From a virus: 64,000 bases of DNA. The stretch lies in the IMG/VR virus record IMGVR_UViG_3300044729_003839, positions 1 through 64,000 of that record; one strand, written 5' to 3'. Every line of letters starts with the position of its first letter. Position 1 is the first letter of the stretch. The translations under genes and the position numbers were made by a program. A model generated the notes under the pieces. The model was not told where the DNA came from and searched no databases. It saw nothing but the letters and a program-made list of their open reading frames with translations. Positions 1 to 6,727 of the stretch are shown here, piece by piece.

Positions 1-62
1 GATAAGGAGTCTTTATCAGTGTGAAACTTTATGTTAGGAAATCATAATATATTCCCCCTGTA

Positions 63-118
63 GTTGAAAGATATTTAATGGGGGTTTGCTACAATCCTGG
101 TCCTATCGTGCTTTCAAC
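63..118. promoter_or_regulatory. Divergent promoter-motif pair at the left edge
   Basis: A GTTGAAAGAT box at 63-72 points right toward the paralog array, and a GTTGAAAGC box on the minus strand (110-118) points out of the window to the left. Between them TGCTACAAT at 87-95 fits the extended -10 pattern seen elsewhere. This suggests divergent transcription with an unseen minus-strand gene to the left. Promoter activity is inferred. Confidence 0.45.
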
Positions 119-126
119 ACGGGATT

Positions 127-351
127 TTGGCTATGGCGGGAAATTTATTAGAGATCGGTGATGAGGATTACCTTATAGATTTAGTAAAAAGCACCTACGG
201 ATTGCGTTTATATATTAAGAGAGGTTATTTTACTAATTTTATTTATGTTTCAGAAACTAATAACAAGGACTGTCGAGTAAGGGCCTACAGTTGCAGTATT
301 ACCGAAGAACAATTCTTAGCTAATATAATAAAAGATTTCCTATTCTCATGA
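127..351 (+). CDS. Small array paralog 1 (subfamily A), unknown function
   Basis: A 74-residue protein, first of 16 similar small genes in tandem. It shows the subfamily A pattern: an N-terminal helix with Tyr-Leu, a strand with VYVS-like residues, and the C-terminal block FLANIIKDFLFS. The stop overlaps the next start as ATGA, so translational coupling is likely. It lies just downstream of the promoter motifs at 63-95. No known domain recognised; small acidic array genes of this sort in phages are often host-takeover or counter-defence proteins, but nothing here proves that. Confidence 0.75.
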   Translation: MAMAGNLLEIGDEDYLIDLVKSTYGLRLYIKRGYFTNFIYVSETNNKDCRVRAYSCSITEEQFLANIIKDFLFS

Positions 352-653
352 CTGAAGATCTTTTTACCAGAGTTCAAGAATTCCTAGAAAAGAACTCTTA
401 TCACAGTTACAGGTATTCAAATAATTATCTTGACCTAAGAGCAGAACTCACCGGGGAAATTGAAAGGCTAATAAAATGCCGCTTTAAATATGACGTATTG
501 GTTATTTTAGGGGATGAAGGTAACGAGTCATTGCTTTTTGACAATAATCAAACCATAATCTCATACCGTATCGAGAAATTCAAAAACGAGGATGTTTTCC
601 TCGGGCATATTATGAAAGATTTCATATTCGGATGTCCGGATCCGGGCGCCTAA
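348..653 (+). CDS. Small array paralog 2 (subfamily A), unknown function
   Basis: A 101-residue subfamily A member with the shared block FLGHIMKDFIF near the end, followed by an odd extra tail GCPDPGA that the other members lack, as if the original stop was lost. Overlaps the upstream gene by 4 bp. Downstream (654-765) is a short gap holding the hairpin GGGGCTTCGCCCC and a TGTGCTATGGT box that may restart transcription. Confidence 0.75.
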   Translation: MTEDLFTRVQEFLEKNSYHSYRYSNNYLDLRAELTGEIERLIKCRFKYDVLVILGDEGNESLLFDNNQTIISYRIEKFKNEDVFLGHIMKDFIFGCPDPGA

Positions 654-765
654 CGGCGCAGGGGCTTCGCCCCGTCCGTCTTGTGCTATGGTAGCCCCGG
701 AGTCTTTATGAGGTGGACGGAAAGAATGGAAGACTCTGCCGAATCCAGAGTATGTCCTATGGCTT

Positions 766-1011
766 ATGAATAATTACAAGTACAACGATAATTATTTAAA
801 ATTGCTAGACATTGAGCATGCAATGGGCAAATATTTGAGTGAAAAACTATCTTTAAAGATAAGGGTGCAGGTGCATGTAATTCCTCCCATTCGCGAGGGA
901 GTTACCGTCAGAGTGTCAGGTGGCGAGAGAATTATTTTCTACCCGTATGAAAGTCTACTTCAAAAAGATGTGTTCATGCTTCGTGTTTTCAAAGACTTTA
1001 TCTTTTCCTAG
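766..1011 (+). CDS. Small array paralog 3 (subfamily A), unknown function
   Basis: An 81-residue subfamily A member: N-terminal YNDNYLKLLDIEHAM, a central strand-rich segment, and the C-terminal block FMLRVFKDFIFS. The start chosen is the first ATG after the 654-765 gap. Only 2 bp separate it from the next gene. Function unknown. Confidence 0.75.
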   Translation: MNNYKYNDNYLKLLDIEHAMGKYLSEKLSLKIRVQVHVIPPIREGVTVRVSGGERIIFYPYESLLQKDVFMLRVFKDFIFS

Positions 1012-1013
1012 AC

Positions 1014-1292
1014 ATGGATTTTAACACGGTAGTCGAACTTTTTAGAAGGGAGGTGATACAGGTTTTTCCTTACGGGGATCACACATACCGATGCGAGCAG
1101 TTTCTAGAAGGATTGATTAAAAAGACCTACAACCTTAATGTGTGTGTTTACATAAGCCTTGTCTCTAATTTTATACATGTGTACGTCCCCGGACCTTCTG
1201 AAGGCGATGAGGCGACTTACAGGTTCGGAATAGATTTTGAAAGCGAAGACCAGTTTTTGGCCAATGTAATGAAAGATTTTCTTTTCTCTTAA
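1014..1292 (+). CDS. Small array paralog 4 (subfamily A), unknown function
   Basis: A 92-residue subfamily A member ending FLANVMKDFLFS, nearly identical in its last 12 residues to paralog 1, which argues that these two arose by duplication. The middle contains NLNVCVYISLVSNFIHVYV, the same predicted strand pair as in paralogs 1 and 5. Function unknown. Confidence 0.75.
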   Translation: MDFNTVVELFRREVIQVFPYGDHTYRCEQFLEGLIKKTYNLNVCVYISLVSNFIHVYVPGPSEGDEATYRFGIDFESEDQFLANVMKDFLFS

Positions 1293-1300
1293 CCAAGGCT

Positions 1301-1585
1301 ATGTACCAACTACCTGATGAAGATTTGCTCATGGAATGTTATAAGACATACGAACCAAGGAAAGGGCCATTGGCCCTTCTCGAAGATGAGATTGAAAACT
1401 TTATACAAGAAAAACTGTCCCTGTCTATGTGGGTTTATATTACTATGGGATGTGGTAGCCCAGAAAGAATAAAATTTGAAGTTTTTGAACGGGAGAAAAC
1501 TGGTTACAAAATCTATTTATACGAACAGGTCAAAGACCCGGGATTATTCCTAATGTACATTGTGAGGGATTTTTTGTTCTCATGA
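1301..1585 (+). CDS. Small array paralog 5 (subfamily A), unknown function
   Basis: A 94-residue subfamily A member with IENFIQEKLSLSMWVYITMG in the middle and FLMYIVRDFLFS at the end. The stop codon is embedded in the ATGATG start of a broken paralog that follows. Function unknown. Confidence 0.75.
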   Translation: MYQLPDEDLLMECYKTYEPRKGPLALLEDEIENFIQEKLSLSMWVYITMGCGSPERIKFEVFEREKTGYKIYLYEQVKDPGLFLMYIVRDFLFS

Positions 1586-1723
1586 TGAAATTCCCTTACT
1601 TAGAGATTATGTCTTTGTATTTGGATGATGATGATTATTATCGTGCAGACCGCTATGGTCCGGCTTGACGACGACCCCAGGGTGGTGTACGATGCCCTTA
1701 AGCTCAAGGAGATGTTCTCGTGA
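1582..1723 (+). pseudogene. Broken array paralog
   Basis: Reading from ATG 1582 gives an N-terminus like the other array members (MMKFPYLEIMSLYLDDDD) that stops after 28 residues. The next frame, open from 1604, supplies the family C-terminus ALKLKEMFS ending at TGA 1721-1723. The two halves together look like one paralog that lost its middle and its frame. It could instead encode two peptides; a decayed copy is the simpler reading. Confidence 0.55.
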
Positions 1724-1803
1724 TTTTTCCCGGCAGGTCGTTTTGGGACGACAGTGAAACCTGGAAATATAGCCATCGGGAAATATAGGTCACTATAGAT
1801 ATC

Positions 1804-2007
1804 ATGTTGCGTCAAAAGTTTCCTGGCAGTATAGTTTACTGTTTTATAAAGAAAAACACACAAAACTCAAACTACTATATTCTTGTAAAGACACCTGGTC
1901 CCCATAATAGTCCTATTTATTTTGAAAAACTAAACATGAGCGATACTGCAGAGTCACTTTTCTCTAAAATCGAACCGGCCGTTTCCCTCGCACTCTTATT
2001 CAAATGA
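1804..2007 (+). CDS. Small array paralog 6 (subfamily B), unknown function
   Basis: A 67-residue protein, shorter than its relatives. It carries a subfamily B-like strand (IVYCFIKKNTQNSNYYILV, compare HCFVRTRKSDHKVFVQLY in the next gene) and ends VSLALLFK. Overlaps the next gene by 4 bp (ATGA). The 80 bp before it hold no clear gene. Function unknown. Confidence 0.65.
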   Translation: MLRQKFPGSIVYCFIKKNTQNSNYYILVKTPGPHNSPIYFEKLNMSDTAESLFSKIEPAVSLALLFK

Positions 2008-2342
2008 CACCGCATAGGGAGGAGATTTTGCTCCGGACTTCCAAATTCTATTTGACAGATGCCGGAGTATCTCTGGAATTACGTATAGATAAAGAGTTAG
2101 GCAAAAGATTCTACTTCGTACATTGCTTTGTACGTACTAGAAAAAGTGATCATAAAGTCTTTGTTCAGTTATACGAGTATGGTCTGTCAGCTTACCCGGA
2201 TAAAAGAAACAGCATTATCATTGTAGAAGTAAAAGACTTCGAAGATTTTGAACCCCTGCTCGAGAAGCTGGTATCCTGTGCCGAGATGTATATCTTGTTC
2301 GGGGGTAGCAGGAGTGCAGCTTTTAGGGGGGAGGCGAAATAA
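2004..2342 (+). CDS. Small array paralog 7 (subfamily B), unknown function
   Basis: A 112-residue subfamily B member. Diagnostic segment HCFVRTRKSDHKVFVQLYEY is shared with 2635-2949 and 2931-3224. The family end AEMYILFGG is followed by an extra 14-residue tail. Shares one base with the next gene. Function unknown. Confidence 0.75.
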   Translation: MTPHREEILLRTSKFYLTDAGVSLELRIDKELGKRFYFVHCFVRTRKSDHKVFVQLYEYGLSAYPDKRNSIIIVEVKDFEDFEPLLEKLVSCAEMYILFGGSRSAAFRGEAK

Positions 2343-2632
2343 TGCTTTCTGCTCTATTAAATCAGATTGGTAAAGAGTGCAGAGAAACTCGCCTCTGGGC
2401 CGCCTATGGTAATGCCCGTACCTTGCTTGACAAAGAATGTTTTTCCGGGCGTTTCTACGCCTTCGTGGATAACGAGGACTGTTACCTGCAAAACGGAGAA
2501 GGAGGTAAATTCGTCTTTTCGTATTGGGAGGGCTTCTCGCAAAAGCTTAAACTAGAATACCCCTTAAACGAGTTTGTCAAAAACCCCGGGGGCATTGTTG
2601 CCCAGATCCGCCTCAAAATCCTTTTCTCTTAA
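2342..2632 (+). CDS. Small array paralog 8 (subfamily C), unknown function
   Basis: A 96-residue subfamily C member: RLWAAYGNARTLLDKE then FYAFVDNEDC, and C-terminal IVAQIRLKILFS. The same WxxYGxxRxLL pattern occurs at 3499, 4016 and 4260. Function unknown. Confidence 0.75.
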   Translation: MLSALLNQIGKECRETRLWAAYGNARTLLDKECFSGRFYAFVDNEDCYLQNGEGGKFVFSYWEGFSQKLKLEYPLNEFVKNPGGIVAQIRLKILFS

Positions 2633-2634
2633 CC

Positions 2635-2949
2635 ATGGAAAACACTTCGATTAGTGACAACTGGGATCAGTTCGAAGACACGCTCTTTACTAAGCAGAAG
2701 GAGTGCGTTATAGATATATTTTTAGAATCACATTACAAGGGGATACATTGCTGGGTTAGGCGCAAAATAAGTGACAACAAGGTGTTTGTAGAGCTTTATG
2801 ACTATTATGTGAGAGATGGTGAAAATGTTATTTTCGCGATACTCGAATTCGATGAGGGCGAGTCTTTCTTGCAGCAAGAGGTGAAAGCCTGTGTTAGCAT
2901 GTACTTGCTGTTTAAGAGAGAGTCAATCCCATGGTTAATACTACCTTAA
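2635..2949 (+). CDS. Small array paralog 9 (subfamily B), unknown function
   Basis: A 104-residue subfamily B member with HCWVRRKISDNKVFVELYDY and C-terminal VSMYLLFKR plus a 9-residue extension. Its 3' end overlaps the next gene by 19 bp. Function unknown. Confidence 0.75.
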   Translation: MENTSISDNWDQFEDTLFTKQKECVIDIFLESHYKGIHCWVRRKISDNKVFVELYDYYVRDGENVIFAILEFDEGESFLQQEVKACVSMYLLFKRESIPWLILP

Positions 2950-3224
2950 AGACTTTAAGAAATTCTTTTGATTTTGAACGTGCGATGGGTGACTGGAGCT
3001 TGGAGCATTCCCTAGACCATCTGCTAGAGCAAGACTTTTGCAAAATTCATTGTCTTGTGAAGACGAGTAACACCAATAATAAAAGATTTGTGGAAGTGTA
3101 TGATTATGGCGGTACATACACCAAATCTATACTTTTGAAAGAGATTACGCATGAAGACAACCCCGAAGATTTATATAAAAGGTTAATGCCTGAGGTAAAA
3201 CTTCTCGTGCTGTTCGGGGATTAA
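2931..3224 (+). CDS. Small array paralog 10 (subfamily B), unknown function
   Basis: A 97-residue subfamily B member with HCLVKTSNTNNKRFVEVYDY and C-terminal VKLLVLFGD. Starts inside the preceding gene in another frame. Function unknown. Confidence 0.75.
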   Translation: MVNTTLKTLRNSFDFERAMGDWSLEHSLDHLLEQDFCKIHCLVKTSNTNNKRFVEVYDYGGTYTKSILLKEITHEDNPEDLYKRLMPEVKLLVLFGD

Positions 3225-3229
3225 TTTTT

Positions 3230-3502
3230 GTGGGTAAGAAAGAAAACTTCAGAAGCCTCTTTGGCAAAGATTGGAGCAGATTTTACATAATGGATTATTT
3301 TTTCGACAGGGGGTATTCAGCCCGGGTAGTGGCAAAACTAAACGATAATGGTTATGTGTTAGGCTACCGTAGTTTTATGGAGCTGAGAAGGTTTGAAAAC
3401 TTCCCACAGCCTGTGGCCGCGTCTCTGGACCTGTCAGGGTATGATGAGGAGAACCCTGACGAGGCGATTCAGGCCCTTGAACTGCTGTTGTTATTCCAAT
3501 GA
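3230..3502 (+). CDS. Small array paralog 11 (divergent), unknown function
   Basis: A 90-residue protein starting with GTG (the first in-frame start after the preceding stop). It keeps the array end AIQALELLLLFQ but the rest is divergent. Overlaps the next gene by 4 bp (ATGA). Function unknown. Confidence 0.7.
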   Translation: MGKKENFRSLFGKDWSRFYIMDYFFDRGYSARVVAKLNDNGYVLGYRSFMELRRFENFPQPVAASLDLSGYDEENPDEAIQALELLLLFQ

Positions 3503-3774
3503 TTAAACGCCTTGAAAACCAGTACACAACTTATTTAATGTGGCATGCCTATGGAATTCTAAGAGATCGTCTTGAAAGAGAGTTTGCAACTCCCGAGTAT
3601 AATTACTACCTGTTTATCGAAGACGATGGAGTCGAGTGCTCCTCAAAAACCCTAGTATTCTCGTGCTGGAAAAATGGGGAGAATAAGTGTCGTATGAGAT
3701 TTCCTATACCTTTTCTGATTGATGACCAGATGGCGATATATACTCAAATAAAGATGAAGGTGATGTTCTCATGA
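3499..3774 (+). CDS. Small array paralog 12 (subfamily C), unknown function
   Basis: A 91-residue subfamily C member: LMWHAYGILRDRLERE, YYLFIEDDGVE, and the end YTQIKMKVMFS. Overlaps both neighbours by ATGA. Function unknown. Confidence 0.75.
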   Translation: MIKRLENQYTTYLMWHAYGILRDRLEREFATPEYNYYLFIEDDGVECSSKTLVFSCWKNGENKCRMRFPIPFLIDDQMAIYTQIKMKVMFS

Positions 3775-4019
3775 CACCTGTAAAAGTGTGGAACAACGCC
3801 AAAGTCGCCTTCGGCAAACAAGGTTTAGAAATTATACCCTACTCGGATGGGAAAAAGTTTAAGGTAAGGATTTTCTCAGTAAGCTCTTCAACAAATACAA
3901 TTCAATGGGTTTCCAAGCCGTCGCAAGAATTCCCTCTCAACTTATTAGACGAGTTGGACGAAAACGGCCTTAAAGATCTTGTCTTCAAATACCTTATTCT
4001 TTCGAATTTCGAATCATGA
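3771..4019 (+). CDS. Small array paralog 13 (divergent), unknown function
   Basis: An 82-residue protein with ends LVFKYLILSNFES. Its C-terminus resembles the family but is extended, and the rest aligns poorly with subfamilies A-C. Overlaps both neighbours by 4 bp. Function unknown. Confidence 0.7.
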   Translation: MTPVKVWNNAKVAFGKQGLEIIPYSDGKKFKVRIFSVSSSTNTIQWVSKPSQEFPLNLLDELDENGLKDLVFKYLILSNFES

Positions 4020-4255
4020 TGAGCGAACAGGAGGAGACGGTTTGGGGTAGTTACGGCATAGCAAAAGATTTGCTAAGTGAGAAGCTACAGGGCGTAAGGT
4101 TTTGGTTTTTTATTGAAAGGACCAATATGCCTTTAGAAGAGTGGAAAGTGGTAATCGCATCACTCGATCATGATGAAATGTATAGCTTGGATGAAATGAT
4201 AGGCAAAGAGAAGGAATTTTGTGATAAAGTCGCCCTTAAGTTCCTGTTCTCTTAG
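4016..4255 (+). CDS. Small array paralog 14 (subfamily C), unknown function
   Basis: A 79-residue subfamily C member: TVWGSYGIAKDLLSEKL, FWFFIERTN, and the end KVALKFLFS. Function unknown. Confidence 0.75.
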   Translation: MMSEQEETVWGSYGIAKDLLSEKLQGVRFWFFIERTNMPLEEWKVVIASLDHDEMYSLDEMIGKEKEFCDKVALKFLFS

Positions 4256-4259
4256 TATT

Positions 4260-4529
4260 ATGACTTTAGCCTTCTCTGATTATAACGACAATGACCTTTG
4301 GGATAAATACTCTGAATTGAGACAGGGAGTAATAGAACTGCTTATGGATGATAAGAGGGATTTTGCTCTGTTCTTTCGTAGGGATAGAAACTTATTAGAA
4401 TTTAACTTATTTGAGGGCAAGATAAATGAATACAATGGAAAAATAACTATGCAGTTTGACGTGTCAGACTTTAAAGAGAACCCCAGTCAAGTGTTTGAAC
4501 AAATCCGCCTTACCATCTTGTTTCAATGA
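4260..4529 (+). CDS. Small array paralog 15 (subfamily C), unknown function
   Basis: An 89-residue subfamily C member: DLWDKYSELRQGVIELL, FALFFRRDRN, and the end VFEQIRLTILFQ. The ATG at 4260 is preferred over an in-frame ATG at 4221 because it follows the previous stop and matches the length of its relatives. Overlaps the next gene by ATGA. Function unknown. Confidence 0.75.
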   Translation: MTLAFSDYNDNDLWDKYSELRQGVIELLMDDKRDFALFFRRDRNLLEFNLFEGKINEYNGKITMQFDVSDFKENPSQVFEQIRLTILFQ

Positions 4530-4765
4530 GCCTTTTATTGAATGTAAAACTTTTTAAAGAGGGTTTAAAGAGTTTTTTGGGGGAGAATCATTACGTCCAT
4601 TTCCGTCCATATTCTTATGCCGAAAGGCCGGGAGTGGGAAAAGTTTACATATTACCGAATTTATGGACGTATGAATTCCCAGTAGAAGAGTTAAAAGACT
4701 GGGAAAACTTGCTGGGCAAAATCAAGTTAAAATATCTTTTCGATACGGCTAGTCGTCATGATTAA
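4526..4765 (+). CDS. Small array paralog 16 (divergent), unknown function
   Basis: A 79-residue protein, last of the array, with C-terminal LLGKIKLKYLFD and a short tail. Its end overlaps a possible tiny minus-strand frame (4749-4859). Function unknown. Confidence 0.7.
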   Translation: MSLLLNVKLFKEGLKSFLGENHYVHFRPYSYAERPGVGKVYILPNLWTYEFPVEELKDWENLLGKIKLKYLFDTASRHD

Positions 4766-5679
4766 GCCAGCTCGGGAAGTTTATCTTTTCACCTAAAGCT
4801 TGATCCAAGAGGCCCAGCAGAAACCGCCCCAGACGCGTTGCAACGGGCTTTACCACCATCACCCCTACGAAGGCGCTGAGGGCCGTGTGGGCGTCATCTG
4901 AATAGGGGTGGGGGTCACGTAACCGAGCTGGCCCGCCCCCGGGGACGTCTTCATCACGTCCAGAGCCGTTAAAGGGGGCTTAAGCCTGTCATCAGGCTTT
5001 CAACGGCCAGCGGCCACTCTCTCCCCTTATACGCCTTATATTGTTTTGCAAAAAGAAAAGAAAAAAAGAAAAGAAAATACATAAGAATATAGGGGTATAA
5101 AAAAAGACACGAGAAGTTCGGGTTCCGGCCGCCAGAACAGGCGTTTCAGCCATACCAAGGCATCTCACCTTAAGACTCATGAGAATCACGCCTTAAAAGG
5201 GGTAAAAACGACCTCGGGCGGAAAAATATTCTGTTGTTGTTTTGTACAAAACATTGGCCTAAAAATGGGTAAGAATTCGGCAAAAACACAAAACATTTTC
5301 GGAAAAACACAAAACATTTGCCGTAAAAAGACAAAACATTTCCAAAACCCCTTGCTATGACTAGGAAAAAATTCTTTTGTTGTTTTGCACAAAATCTTTG
5401 AAAATGCGAATTTTTTCGAGCGTTTTTTGATCGTTTTCGAGCAAAATCTCACGCAAAACAACAAAACATACAAAACATTCTCGAAAACCTAGTCCAGCAC
5501 TAGAAAAATGTTTTGCAAAAATTTGCAATAGAACTTGATTTTGTTCGAAAAACGGCCGTAAAAATCCGATTTTTGGAATTTTTTAGTCGGGTTCCCGCAA
5601 TTCTCACACAAGTCTCAAAGTGAGAGAGGCTTCTTTTTACCACAGGGGTGGTAAAATCTGAAAGGCAAATAGAGACATC
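4766..5679. other. Gene-poor region between the array and the next gene
   Basis: No convincing gene of ordinary length is present. On the minus strand a GTTGAAAGCC motif at 4995-5004 points left toward two tiny frames: 4865-4954 (29 codons) and 4749-4859 (36 codons, containing LGRFLLGLLDQALGEKI). Neither has a clear ribosome binding site. An inverted repeat CCAGCTCGG / CCGAGCTGG brackets about 4768-4931. From about 5230 the sequence becomes AT-rich with repeated ACAAAACATT (separate entry). TGGTAAAAT at 5649-5657 is a likely -10 box for the gene at 5680. Confidence 0.5.
5238..5515. promoter_or_regulatory. Phased ACAAAACATT repeats with palindrome, candidate origin or operator
   Basis: Exact ACAAAACATT copies lie at 5246, 5288, 5309, 5331 and 5470, with an abutting near-copy at 5461 and an inverted AATGTTTTG at 5507. 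The first four are spaced 42, 21 and 22 bp, two or four helical turns. The first copy is half of the perfect palindrome TGTTTTGTACAAAACA (5238-5253); an imperfect version TGTTTTGCACAAAATC is at 5381-5396. Phased repeats in an AT-rich gap are typical of iteron origins or multi-site operators. Which one applies is inference. Confidence 0.5.
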
Positions 5680-6726
5680 GTGGTACGTAAGAAAAGCCCA
5701 ACCCTATCCGCCGCTCAAATTACCGAGCTGTCGAAGACCATGAGCCGGGAGAGTTTCAATCTCCTGTTAAGGACAATGTTGTCCAGAGAACAGAAAGAGC
5801 AAGAACTCGCCCTAAGCCAATCAAAGGAGCGGTTACTAGACAAGAAGATAAAACTCGCTAGTATCATGAAATCTACAATACAAGAGTATGCTGAATCCTG
5901 TGCAGAGAACAAATACACCCCTATGGCTATAAGCAGTATCTCTGCCGCGTTTGCAGCGATGACGGGGGAAAACCCAGACCTGGGGCTGCCTGATATGTCT
6001 GTGTTCAACGAAAAGAATACACCTTCACCACCGACGGACAACGCCCTAGACATGGCGGGATTTGACGAGCGAGTGAAGAAAGCGGAGGGTCAAGGATTCC
6101 GCTGGAACGACAGAAACGAGATGCCAGCCAATAAATCTACTGCGTTGAAAAAGATCGCGAAGTGGGAAAGTGAATTAGAGGAAGGCAGAAATATTGACCT
6201 TAAGTCTGTGTGTGAGATAGACTATGATTTGGAGGTTAAGCAGAAGTCCAAAGCGTTTATTGTTGGTGTATGCGAATCGCTTGAAAATAGCCTCAACCTT
6301 AGTAATACGCCATTATCACCATATTTAAAAAGGCGGTTCTCTGCACTTAAAGAGAAGTATTGTTCAAGCGCTGTTGAAGTGGCAGTGCAAGCCGACCCTA
6401 AAGTGTCGATAAACGACCAGATCAAAGGCCTTTATGATCACATATTTAAAAATAACAAGACAGAAAATCATTGGCAAGAACACCAACCTTACCTACGTAA
6501 GCTGTTCGCAAACAGGGGGGACGATATTCGCAAGGTATGTGGCGCGACCTTGGGGCGGCTGGTGTGCATAGGAGTTTACCCGCCAACAGTGAAATGGCGA
6601 GACGAGGAGGAAAAGCGCCGCTTTGAGAGGAATGCTCCTGGCTTATGGGTAGAAGAACAGAGAAAGTATTACGCCCCGCAACTTGAAGCGCTACGGGACG
6701 AATACATAGCCCGGGTAGGGCTCTAA
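5680..6726 (+). CDS. Unknown protein, 348 aa
   Basis: Starts with GTG at 5680, about 23 bp after a TGGTAAAAT box and downstream of the ACAAAACATT repeat array, so it may be controlled by whatever binds there. The N-terminal 70 residues are helical and charged, the middle is polar and probably disordered, and the C-terminal 150 residues are helical and basic (e.g. YLKRRFSALKEKY). No membrane segments or recognised motifs. A DNA-binding or replication-initiator role would suit the neighbouring repeats but is speculative. Confidence 0.7.
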   Translation: MVRKKSPTLSAAQITELSKTMSRESFNLLLRTMLSREQKEQELALSQSKERLLDKKIKLASIMKSTIQEYAESCAENKYTPMAISSISAAFAAMTGENPDLGLPDMSVFNEKNTPSPPTDNALDMAGFDERVKKAEGQGFRWNDRNEMPANKSTALKKIAKWESELEEGRNIDLKSVCEIDYDLEVKQKSKAFIVGVCESLENSLNLSNTPLSPYLKRRFSALKEKYCSSAVEVAVQADPKVSINDQIKGLYDHIFKNNKTENHWQEHQPYLRKLFANRGDDIRKVCGATLGRLVCIGVYPPTVKWRDEEEKRRFERNAPGLWVEEQRKYYAPQLEALRDEYIARVGL

Positions 6727-6727
6727 T

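Larger units (their letters stand above)
127..4765 (+). repeat. Tandem array of small paralogous genes
   Basis: Sixteen intact genes of 67-112 codons plus one broken copy follow each other on the plus strand, many joined by ATGA overlaps. Three subfamilies can be told apart: A (end KDFLFS), B (HCxVRxxxxDxKxFVxxYxY) and C (WxxYGxxRxLL). Most share a hydrophobic C-terminal helix ending Leu/Met-Phe-Ser/Gln/Lys/Gly. The nucleotide sequences have diverged, so the expansion is old. No function can be assigned. Confidence 0.75.

Noticed and set aside
5186-5473. Minus-strand open frame across the ACAAAACATT repeats
   Set aside because: Its Phe/Cys-rich translation only reflects the repeats and AT-rich composition.
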